Shown here: in pieces, positions 57,412 to 64,000 of the stretch | Position numbering within the stretch: the first letter of the stretch is position 1 | Layout of the letters: each line of letters opens with the position of its first letter | DNA from: Azoarcus sp. DN11 | GTDB lineage: Bacteria; Pseudomonadota; Gammaproteobacteria; Burkholderiales; Rhodocyclaceae | Reading direction: 5' to 3' | Length of the DNA: 64,000 bases | NCBI RefSeq assembly: GCF_003628555.1 | Contig: NZ_CP021731.1 | Span: forward strand, 4,030,001 to 4,094,000 | The notes under the pieces: generated by a model | Databases searched by the model: none | What the model saw: the letters and a program-made list of their open reading frames with translations, nothing else | What the model was told of the DNA's origin: nothing | Translations under genes and position numbers: made by a program

Positions 57412-58218
57412 TCAGAAGAACAGCGCGTGCAGCATCTTCGCCGACAGCAGCATCAGCACGCCGGCAAAGATCTTCTTGAGGGTAGCCACCGGCAAACGGT
57501 GCGCAAGCCGCGCGCCGACCGGCGCCGTCCATGTGCTGACGACGCTGATCAGCACCAGTGCCGGCAGGTAGACGAAGCCGAGACTCAGGGCCGGCATGCC
57601 GGTCACTCCCCAACCGTTCACGAGATAGCCGACCGTCCCTGCGAGGGCGATCGGCAAGCCGATCGCGGCCGAGGTTCCGATCGCATGATGGACCTTGACA
57701 TTGCACCAGGTCATGAAGGGCACCGACAAGGACCCGCCACCGATCGCCACCAGCGCCGAAACGCCGCCGATGCCCAGGCCGACCGCACTCATCCCGACCG
57801 GTCCGGGCAGGTCGCGTGAGGGCTTGGGCTTGATGTTGGCGAGCATCTGCAGCGACACGTAGGCCATGAAGCACGCGAAGAAGATCGCCAACGGCTTGGA
57901 AGCTATCCGCGAGGCGACGAAGGTCGCGGCGAAAGTCCCGACGACGATACCCGGCGCAATGTAGCGCACCACGTCCCAGCGCACCGCGCCGTGCTTGTGA
58001 TGTGTACGCAGGCTCGCGATCGAGGTCATCACGATGGCCGACATCGAGGTTCCCAACGCGAGGTGCACGACGCTTTCCTTCGGCATGCCCTGCGCGATGA
58101 ACAGCGAGGTCAGCATGGGCACCATGATCCCGCCTCCGCCAACCCCCAGCAGGCCGGCAAAAAAACCGATAAAGGCGCCCAGCGCGAGGTAGCTCAGCCA
58201 CCACACATCGAAGTTCAT
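57412..58218 (-). CDS. TauE/SafE (TSUP) family membrane transporter
   Basis: 268 residues with about eight helices. LLGVGGGGIMVPML near the N-terminus and SALVAIGGGSLSVPFM in the second half are the twin TSUP repeats. Family members move sulfite, sulfoacetate or similar organosulfur compounds. The start at 58218 has GGAAGGA upstream; the open frame extends further but covers the 6S terminator region. Confidence 0.92.
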   Translation of the reverse strand: MNFDVWWLSYLALGAFIGFFAGLLGVGGGGIMVPMLTSLFIAQGMPKESVVHLALGTSMSAIVMTSIASLRTHHKHGAVRWDVVRYIAPGIVVGTFAATFVASRIASKPLAIFFACFMAYVSLQMLANIKPKPSRDLPGPVGMSAVGLGIGGVSALVAIGGGSLSVPFMTWCNVKVHHAIGTSAAIGLPIALAGTVGYLVNGWGVTGMPALSLGFVYLPALVLISVVSTWTAPVGARLAHRLPVATLKKIFAGVLMLLSAKMLHALFF

Positions 58219-58283
58219 CGAGTCCTTCCCGAAAGCTGCGCGGAATCCCCTCCGCGGCGGTCCGGCCCGGCGCCGGCAAGAGC

Positions 58284-58322
58284 AAAAAAACAAAAAGAGG
58301 CGCGGACCGAAATCCGCGCCTC
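58284..58322 (-). terminator. Intrinsic terminator of the 6S RNA gene
   Basis: A perfect 10-bp stem (GAGGCGCGGA/TCCGCGCCTC, 58297-58306 and 58313-58322) with a 6-base loop is followed on the minus strand by TTTTTG and seven T. This is a strong rho-independent terminator just after the 6S RNA. Confidence 0.9.
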
Positions 58323-58508
58323 TCGCCATTGGCCCCCGCAGTGTCGCCTCCGCCGGCATCCTGAACCTGGGGTTCAGGGAGGTCGCTTTCCTTCCGCATC
58401 AGGCTCACCCGGCGAGGGGCGTGCACACCTGCGGTGTCCATGGTCCGCGACCATGTCTCTCGACATTGGTCCAAGGAATCTACGACTTCGACGACACAGC
58501 GGGGATTG
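58323..58508 (-). ncRNA. ssrS: 6S RNA
   Basis: The location downstream of zapA on the same strand is the usual one for 6S RNA. A long closing stem pairs 58490-58504 with 58334-58348 over 15 positions with one mismatch. Inside are two 7-bp hairpins, CTGAACC/GGTTCAG (58361-58377) and CATGGTC/GACCATG (58439-58455), the first resembling the 3'-strand hairpin of E. coli 6S RNA. The RNA mimics an open promoter and binds sigma70 RNA polymerase in stationary phase. Ends are approximate. Confidence 0.88.
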
Positions 58509-58512
58509 ACCT

Positions 58513-58540
58513 TACATACACGCCAACCCGCGCTAACCAA
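58513..58540 (-). promoter_or_regulatory. Predicted sigma70 promoter of 6S RNA
   Basis: On the minus strand, TTGGTT (58535-58540) and TATGTA (58513-58518) are separated by 16 bases, and would start RNA near 58506, which agrees with the start of the 6S closing stem. Confidence 0.6.
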
Positions 58541-58543
58541 CTG

Positions 58544-58849
58544 TTAGAAAAGCTTTTCCTGCTGCGCGAGCACCCCGCCGAGGCGTGCATTCACGAGACC
58601 GATTCTACGCTTCGCGGCCTGCATGTCAAACCCGCCGGAGCGCTGGAACTGCAAAAATTCGTGGGCGATATTCAGCGCGGTCATGACGGCCAGCTTCTCG
58701 CCGGAAGAGTTCGTCCGCATGGCGAGGCTGTTGAGTTTTTCGTCCAGAAACGCGACGGCGGCCAGCAGACCTTCCCGCTCTTCCGGACGGCAGGCGACGG
58801 AATATGTCTTCCCGAGCAGCGAGATGTCGAGGGTGTCCGTGGTGGGCAT
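58544..58849 (-). CDS. zapA: Cell division protein ZapA
   Basis: 101 residues. ISLLGKTYSVACRPEEREGLLAAV and LDEKLNSLA at the N-terminus, then a coiled-coil C-terminus. ZapA bundles FtsZ at the division ring. The gene begins one base after its upstream coiled-coil partner and lies just ahead of 6S RNA, the order known in many proteobacteria. Confidence 0.93.
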   Translation of the reverse strand: MPTTDTLDISLLGKTYSVACRPEEREGLLAAVAFLDEKLNSLAMRTNSSGEKLAVMTALNIAHEFLQFQRSGGFDMQAAKRRIGLVNARLGGVLAQQEKLF

Positions 58850-58850
58850 G

Positions 58851-59045
58851 TCAGGATTCCGGCAGCTGCTCGAGCAGTCGTTCGAGTCTTTCCGTCGCGA
58901 GACGGACCTTCTCGGCCAGCGTGCGGTTCTCGGCCTCCAGCCGCGCGACGCGCGTATGCAGCTCGCGCCCTTCCGCGCGGCAGGATTCGAGCAGACCGAC
59001 GATCTGTTCGACCTGATGCTCCAGCTTGTTCAGTTCAGCGTCCAT
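58851..59045 (-). CDS. ZapB-like small coiled-coil protein (TIGR02449 type)
   Basis: 64 residues, almost wholly heptad coiled coil: LNKLEHQVEQIVGLLE and LEAENRTLAEKVRLATERLE. Small proteins of this kind sit upstream of zapA in beta- and gamma-proteobacteria and may act with ZapA at the division site. The start at MDAELNKLE fits best; the frame runs to 59096. Confidence 0.8.
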   Translation of the reverse strand: MDAELNKLEHQVEQIVGLLESCRAEGRELHTRVARLEAENRTLAEKVRLATERLERLLEQLPES

Positions 59046-59102
59046 CGGCGGGATGGTAGAGGGCACCTGCGAGGCGGTCAAGGCAGTGGATGGCACTCAT
59101 GC

Positions 59103-59128
59103 TGCATCCGACGGCGCCGCCGGATGCA
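59103..59128. terminator. Hairpin in the gap after ilvD
   Basis: TGCATCCG and CGGATGCA (8 bp) extend inward by a mismatch and CGGC/GCCG into a 26-base palindrome. It lies 106 bases after the ilvD stop, and 58 bases before the ZapB-like start. No T-tract is seen. It may end ilvD transcription. Nothing else is seen in this 188-base gap. Confidence 0.4.
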
Positions 59129-59233
59129 TTCCAGAAGATGCAACCGGCTCACATTCATCGTGCAAAACCGCCTGGCATCCGCGAAGGCCGCCGTTGCAGT
59201 CCCTTCGGGACCACTCGAGCGGCCACCGGCGTT

Positions 59234-61084
59234 TCAGCGTTGCACCTGGGAGACGTCACGCACGGCGCCGGTGTCGGCACTGGTCGTGAGCGCCGCATAG
59301 GCCTGCAGCGCGGCCGACACGACGCGCCGGCGGTTGGCGGGTTTCCACGCCTGGCTGCCCCTGGCCTCCATCGCCGCACGGCGGCGGGCGAGTTCCTCGT
59401 CGCTGACGGCCAGACGGATGCTGCGACTGGGGATGTCGATCTCGATCCTGTCGCCTTCCTCGACCAGCGCGATCGCTCCGCCGCACGCGGCTTCGGGCGA
59501 GGCATGGCCGATCGACAGGCCCGACGTGCCGCCCGAGAAACGGCCGTCGGTCAGCAGCGCGCACTCCTTGCCGAGCCCCTTGGACTTCAGGTAGCTCGTC
59601 GGGTACAGCATCTCCTGCATGCCGGGTCCGCCCTTCGGGCCTTCGTAGCGGATGATCACGACGTCGCCGGCGACGACCTTGTCGCCCAGGATGCCTTCGA
59701 CCGCGTCTTCCTGGCTCTCGAACACGCGCGCCGTGCCGGTGAATGTCCAGATCGACTCGTCGACGCCGGCGGTCTTCACGATGCAGCCCTTCTCGGCGAT
59801 GTTGCCGTACAGCACGGCGAGGCCGCCGTCCTCCGTGAAGGCGTTGGCGCGGTCGCGGATCACGCCCTTGGAGCGGTCCATGTCGAGCTCGTTCCAGCGG
59901 CGGTTCTGCGAGAACGCGACCTGGGTGGGCACACCGCCGGGGGCCGCCTTGTAGAACTCGAACACGGCGTTGTCATGCGCCTGCATGACGTCCCAGCGCG
60001 ACAGCGCTTCGGCCATGGTCTTGCTGTGCACGGTGGGGAGTTCGGCGTGCAGCAGCCCGGCACGATTGAGTTCGCCGAGGATGCCCATGATGCCGCCGGC
60101 GCGGTGCACGTCCTCGATATGCACGTCGGGGACGGCCGGCGCGACCTTGCACAGGCAGGGCACCTTGCGCGAGATGCGGTCGATGTCGGCCATCGTGAAA
60201 TTCACCTGCGCCTCGCGCGCCGCGGCCAGCAGGTGCAGCACGGTGTTGGTCGAGCCGCCCATCGCGACGTCGAGGCTGATCGCGTTCTCGAAGGCCTTGA
60301 AGCTCGCGATCGCGCGCGGCAGCACCGAGGCGTCATCCTTCTCGTAATAGCGGCGCGCCATGTCGACGATGGTGCGGCCGGCCCTGCGGAAGAGCTGCTC
60401 GCGGTCGGCGTGCGTCGCGAGCACGGTGCCGTTGCCCGGCAGCGACAGGCCCAGCGCCTCGGTGAGGCAGTTCATCGAGTTGGCCGTGAACATCCCCGAA
60501 CACGAGCCGCAGGTCGGACAGGCGGAACGCTCGACCGCCTCGACCTCCTCGTCCGAGCAGTGGCTGTCGGCGGCCTTGACCATCGCATCGACGAGGTCGA
60601 GCGAGATCACCTTGGCTTCCCACTTGACCTTGCCCGCCTCCATCGGCCCGCCCGAGACGAAGATCGCCGGGATGTTGAGGCGCAGTGCGGCCATCAGCAT
60701 GCCCGGGGTGATCTTGTCGCAGTTCGAGATGCACACCAGCGCGTCGGCCGTGTGGGCGTTCACCATGTATTCGACGCTGTCGGCGATCAGCTCGCGCGAG
60801 GGCAGCGAATACAGCATGCCGCCGTGGCCCATCGCGATGCCGTCATCGACGGCGATGGTGTTGAATTCCTTCGCGACGCCGCCCGCGGCCTCGATCTCGC
60901 GCGCGACGAGCTGGCCGAGATCCTTGAGGTGCACGTGGCCGGGCACGAACTGGGTGAAGCTGTTGGCGACGGCGATGATCGGCTTCTCGAAGTCGCCGTC
61001 CTTCATGCCGGTGGCGCGCCACAGGGCGCGGGCGCCCGCCATGTTGCGACCGGCAGTGGAGGTACGGGAACGGTATTGGGGCAT
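59234..61084 (-). CDS. ilvD: Dihydroxy-acid dehydratase
   Basis: 616 residues, the E. coli-type length. The iron-sulfur cysteines lie in [20 protein letters not shown] and [20 protein letters not shown]. It dehydrates dihydroxy-isovalerate and -methylvalerate in valine, leucine and isoleucine synthesis. The start at 61084 ([20 protein letters not shown]) is the family N-terminus. It diverges from yceH with 142 bases between. Confidence 0.97.
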   Translation of the reverse strand: MPQYRSRTSTAGRNMAGARALWRATGMKDGDFEKPIIAVANSFTQFVPGHVHLKDLGQLVAREIEAAGGVAKEFNTIAVDDGIAMGHGGMLYSLPSRELIADSVEYMVNAHTADALVCISNCDKITPGMLMAALRLNIPAIFVSGGPMEAGKVKWEAKVISLDLVDAMVKAADSHCSDEEVEAVERSACPTCGSCSGMFTANSMNCLTEALGLSLPGNGTVLATHADREQLFRRAGRTIVDMARRYYEKDDASVLPRAIASFKAFENAISLDVAMGGSTNTVLHLLAAAREAQVNFTMADIDRISRKVPCLCKVAPAVPDVHIEDVHRAGGIMGILGELNRAGLLHAELPTVHSKTMAEALSRWDVMQAHDNAVFEFYKAAPGGVPTQVAFSQNRRWNELDMDRSKGVIRDRANAFTEDGGLAVLYGNIAEKGCIVKTAGVDESIWTFTGTARVFESQEDAVEGILGDKVVAGDVVIIRYEGPKGGPGMQEMLYPTSYLKSKGLGKECALLTDGRFSGGTSGLSIGHASPEAACGGAIALVEEGDRIEIDIPSRSIRLAVSDEELARRRAAMEARGSQAWKPANRRRVVSAALQAYAALTTSADTGAVRDVSQVQR

Positions 61085-61226
61085 GGGGTCCTCGGCTCAG
61101 GGTTCGGGCGCACGCTGCGTCGGCGGTGCGTCACACGGAAGTCCAATCTTGGAATTCTAACCGAAGCCAAACGGTGCTCGGCTATCATTCCCTACCCATG
61201 CCCCCTGCGTGCCATCTACGGAAACC

Positions 61227-61913
61227 ATGACAGAGCAAAGCGTTCCCGACCCCGCGAGCGACGGCTTCGACCTCGATCCCGCCGAAATCCGCGTGCTCGG
61301 CGTCCTCATCGAGAAGGCCTTCGTGACCCCCGATGCCTATCCGATGTCCCTGAACGGCATCGTCACGGGCTGCAACCAGCTGACCGGACGCGACCCCGTC
61401 ATGAACCTGGCAGATGCCGACGTACAAGCCGCGGTCGACAGCCTCATGGCGCGCAAGCTGGTGTCGCGGCGCGACCAGGCGAGCGGCCGGGTGGCGAAGT
61501 ACGAGCACCTGGTGCGCCTGCGCCATTCCCTGCCCCCGGCCGAACAGGCCGTCCTCGCGGTGCTGCTGCTGCGCGGCGCCCAGACGGCGGGCGAAATCCG
61601 CCAGCGCTCGGACCGGATGCACCGGTTCGACGATATCGCAGCCGTCGAAGCCGTGCTGGAACACCTCGCCGAGAAGTACCCCCCGATGGCCGGCGCGCTG
61701 CCGCGCGCACCGGGCACCAAGGAGACGCGCTACGCGCATCTGCTGGGCGGTGCAGCGGCCTTCGAGGCGATGGGCGAAACCCTGCCGGGGGCGCAAGCAG
61801 GCAGCAGCGGACGCGGACGCACCGCCGAACTCGAAGACGAGGTGCGGCGCCTGCGCGAGGACTTCGACCGTCTGCGCGAAGAATTCGACAAGTTCCGAGC
61901 CCAATTCGACTGA
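61227..61913 (+). CDS. YceH family protein (DUF480)
   Basis: 228 residues. [21 protein letters not shown] and [20 protein letters not shown] form the first winged-helix repeat; [19 protein letters not shown] is the second. A C-terminal coiled coil of R, E and D ends it. Function is unknown. The ATG at 61227 is preferred to the GTG at 61209. lgt follows after 13 bases. Confidence 0.92.
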   Translation: MTEQSVPDPASDGFDLDPAEIRVLGVLIEKAFVTPDAYPMSLNGIVTGCNQLTGRDPVMNLADADVQAAVDSLMARKLVSRRDQASGRVAKYEHLVRLRHSLPPAEQAVLAVLLLRGAQTAGEIRQRSDRMHRFDDIAAVEAVLEHLAEKYPPMAGALPRAPGTKETRYAHLLGGAAAFEAMGETLPGAQAGSSGRGRTAELEDEVRRLREDFDRLREEFDKFRAQFD

Positions 61914-61926
61914 GCGTCCGGCCACC

Positions 61927-62727
61927 ATGCTGATCCATCCGCAATTCAATCCGGTCGCCCTGTCGATCGGGCCGCTGTCGGTCCGCTGGTACGGGCTGAT
62001 GTACCTCGTCGCCTTCGTGCTGTTCATGCTGCTGGGGCGCGTGCACGCGCGCCGCCGCCCGGAGATGGGCTGGACGCCGCAACAGATCGACGATCTGCTC
62101 ATGTACGGCATGCTCGGCGTGGTGATCGGCGGGCGGCTGGGCGAGGTGCTGTTCTTCGAGCCGGCCTACTATCTCGCACACCCGGCAGAGATCCTTGCCG
62201 TGTGGAAGGGCGGGATGAGCTTTCACGGCGGCTTCCTTGGCGTGCTGGTGGGGATGTGGCTGTACGGCAGGCGCACCGGCAAGGGATTCTGGGACGTCAC
62301 CGATTTCATCGCACCGCTCGTGCCGACCGGCCTCGCCGCGGGCCGCATCGGCAACTTCATCAACGGCGAACTGTGGGGCCGGCCCGTGGACGGCGATCTG
62401 CCGTGGGCGATGATCTACCCCTGGGTGGACAACCTGCCACGCCATCCGTCGCAGCTCTACCAGGCGGCCGGCGAGGGCCTGCTGCTGTTCGTCGTGCTGT
62501 GGCTATATGCAGCGCGGCCGCGGCCGGCGATGGCGGTTTCGGCGTTGTTCCTGATCGGGTACGGGGTGCTGCGCTTTACCGCAGAATTCTTCCGCACCCC
62601 CGATCCGGGAATTTTCGGCACCCTCTCGCTGGGGCTGTCGACAGCGCAGTGGCTGTGCGTCCCGATGATCGCCGCCGGGACCTGGCTGTTCGTCACCAGC
62701 CACGGCAAGGGGAGAGCGCCTCGGTAA
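61927..62727 (+). CDS. lgt: Prolipoprotein diacylglyceryl transferase
   Basis: 266 residues with seven membrane helices. [14 protein letters not shown] and [17 protein letters not shown] (the Lgt signature) carry the catalytic His and Arg. It adds diacylglycerol from phosphatidylglycerol to the lipobox Cys of lipoproteins in the inner membrane. Confidence 0.97.
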   Translation: MLIHPQFNPVALSIGPLSVRWYGLMYLVAFVLFMLLGRVHARRRPEMGWTPQQIDDLLMYGMLGVVIGGRLGEVLFFEPAYYLAHPAEILAVWKGGMSFHGGFLGVLVGMWLYGRRTGKGFWDVTDFIAPLVPTGLAAGRIGNFINGELWGRPVDGDLPWAMIYPWVDNLPRHPSQLYQAAGEGLLLFVVLWLYAARPRPAMAVSALFLIGYGVLRFTAEFFRTPDPGIFGTLSLGLSTAQWLCVPMIAAGTWLFVTSHGKGRAPR

Positions 62728-62845
62728 AGGCATCGGCTGCCGGCCGCCAGAATAATCCGATGGCATTATCGTCGCGCCGGCTCCGTGCCAAAGTTTGCAT
62801 GATGACGTATTCATTTCTGGCACCATGACGCAAAGGAGAGTGCTG

Positions 62846-64000
62846 ATGACACCAGGATTGGTATCGCGCAGTCTTTCTAAAGTCCGCGAGATCGTCGCCA
62901 GCGCAGCCGGCCGTAACGGCGAACCGACCGAGAAACAGCTCGAACGGATTCGCCGGCAGTTGCGCGAGTGCGCGGAAAGCCGTGGCGGCGAGGTGTCGAC
63001 CCGCCTGCGCGCGGGGCGCCTCGCCGACACCTACCTGAAGCTGGACGAGGCCGGGCGCCACGCCTTCCTGCGCATCATCGCGCTCGAATTCGGCCCCGAT
63101 CCGAAGCGCGTCGCCAAGGCGCACGAGGCCTACCAGGCGGCGGTCGGCACGCCCAGGCAATGGGATGCCGAGGCCCAGCTGCGCGCCGCGATGCGATCGT
63201 CGCGCATCCGTATCCTGACCCAGTTCAACGCGATTCCGCAGGGCGTGAAGTTCCTCGTCGACCTGCGCGCGGACCTGCTGCGCTTCCTCGAGCACGACAA
63301 GGAACTGAAATCGCTCGACCGCGAACTCGACGCGCGCCTCACGGCCTGGTTCGACGTCGGCTTCCTCGAGCTCGCGCGCGTCACCTGGAATTCGCCGGCC
63401 GCCCTGCTGGAGAAGATCGTCCAGTACGAGGCGGTGCACGAGATCCGCTCATGGAAGGATCTCAAGAACCGGCTCGGCTCGGACCGCCGCTGCTACGCTT
63501 TCTTCCATCCGCGCATGCCGCAGGAGCCGCTGATCTTCGTCGAGGTCGCCCTGCTCGACGACCTGGCCGACAACGTCCAGAAGCTGCTCGACGAGAACGC
63601 CCCGGCGGCGGACACCGAGCGCGCCGACACCGCGATCTTCTATTCGATCAGCGCCACGCAGGATGGCCTGCGCGGGGTCTCGTTCGGCAACTTCCTGCTC
63701 AAGCGCGTCGTCGATGACCTGCAGCGCGACTTCCCGCGCGTCAAGACCTTCGCGACGCTATCCCCGATTCCCGGCCTGGTGCGCTGGGCGGGGAAGAACA
63801 CGAAGGAAGTCCTGGCCGCGTTCAACGAGAACGACTGGAAGCGGCTGGCCGCGGCGGGCATCGAGGGGCCGGATTCCCCCAGGCTCGCGCAGGTGTTGTC
63901 GGGCGACCCCGCGTGGGCGGAAGACGCAGCACTGGCGCGGGCGCTGCGCGACCCGCTGCTGAAGGCCACGGCCGCGTACCTGCTGGAGGCCAAGCGCGAC
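62846..64000 (+). CDS. Malonyl-CoA decarboxylase, N-terminal and central part (3' end outside window)
   Basis: 385 codons are open to the last base with no stop. The N-terminal helical domain is followed by the catalytic fold: CYAFFHPRMPQEPLIFVEVA and GVSFGNFLLKRVVDDL, then FATLSPIPGLVRW, all typical of malonyl-CoA decarboxylase (MCD). It releases CO2 from malonyl-CoA to give acetyl-CoA. A strong AAAGGAGAG precedes the ATG at 62846; an in-frame ATG at 62825 is less likely. The remaining C-terminus, with the rest of the active site, lies beyond the window. Confidence 0.92.
   Translation, partial: MTPGLVSRSLSKVREIVASAAGRNGEPTEKQLERIRRQLRECAESRGGEVSTRLRAGRLADTYLKLDEAGRHAFLRIIALEFGPDPKRVAKAHEAYQAAVGTPRQWDAEAQLRAAMRSSRIRILTQFNAIPQGVKFLVDLRADLLRFLEHDKELKSLDRELDARLTAWFDVGFLELARVTWNSPAALLEKIVQYEAVHEIRSWKDLKNRLGSDRRCYAFFHPRMPQEPLIFVEVALLDDLADNVQKLLDENAPAADTERADTAIFYSISATQDGLRGVSFGNFLLKRVVDDLQRDFPRVKTFATLSPIPGLVRWAGKNTKEVLAAFNENDWKRLAAAGIEGPDSPRLAQVLSGDPAWAEDAALARALRDPLLKATAAYLLEAKRD

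Overview
The window is about 64 kb of GC-rich bacterial chromosome, densely packed with genes. Gene content and order (hemL-thiE-thiD next to pilGHIJ-chpA; yqgE-ruvX-pyrR-pyrB-pyrC'; yggT-proC-yggS beside pilTU; zapA next to a 6S RNA gene) point to a Betaproteobacterium, most likely a Rhodocyclales member related to Azoarcus, Aromatoleum or Thauera. That placement is an inference from gene families and order. I saw no rRNA, tRNA, CRISPR array, prophage or insertion sequence.

Layout. 1-739: the end of a GntP-type permease. 781-3883 (minus): an alcohol-oxidation operon of outer-membrane channel, PQQ alcohol dehydrogenase with a lanthanide-type Asp, and a c-type cytochrome with an unusual CXXXCH haem site. 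A sigma54-type promoter and dyads lie upstream. 4179-14344 (plus): housekeeping genes (DUF2478, YkgJ, uppP, YqiA, methyltransferase, rarD, RNB ribonuclease, TonB, aroE, mtgA, mgtE). 14452-17421 (minus): hemL, thiE and a degenerate thiD with an acidic repeat insert. 17812-27454 (plus): the type IV pilus chemosensory system pilG-H-I-J-chpA. 27496-28936 (minus): a photolyase gene broken by one extra G. 29035-32804 (plus): yqgE-ruvX-pyrR-pyrB-pyrC'. 32880-35357 (minus): yggU-yggT-proC-yggS, followed by divergent pilT and pilU.

38003-44193: RlmL-like methyltransferase, hemJ, an SDR, a ferredoxin reductase with an HDOD protein, a small cytochrome c and queF. 44326-53267 is a Lap-type biofilm adhesin control and export locus: lapE (TolC), lapG protease, lapD c-di-GMP receptor, then a minus-strand operon of lapB, lapC, a LuxR-type regulator with a degenerate receiver and a small unknown protein. 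The adhesin itself is not in the window. 53466-56752 is a zinc-uptake operon: zur, a small His-rich membrane protein, znuC, znuB and znuA, with a near-perfect operator over the zur promoter. 56772-61084 (minus): LysE and TSUP transporters, 6S RNA, zapA, a ZapB-like coiled coil and ilvD. 61227-64000 (plus): yceH, lgt and the start of a malonyl-CoA decarboxylase gene.

Three subsystems stand out: the sigma54-linked PQQ dehydrogenase operon with its odd cytochrome and an internal terminator; the Lap locus with an embedded regulator and a palindrome at its promoter; and the autoregulated zinc operon with a His-rich mini-protein. Start sites were chosen from Shine-Dalgarno matches, overlaps and family lengths; uncertain ones are flagged.
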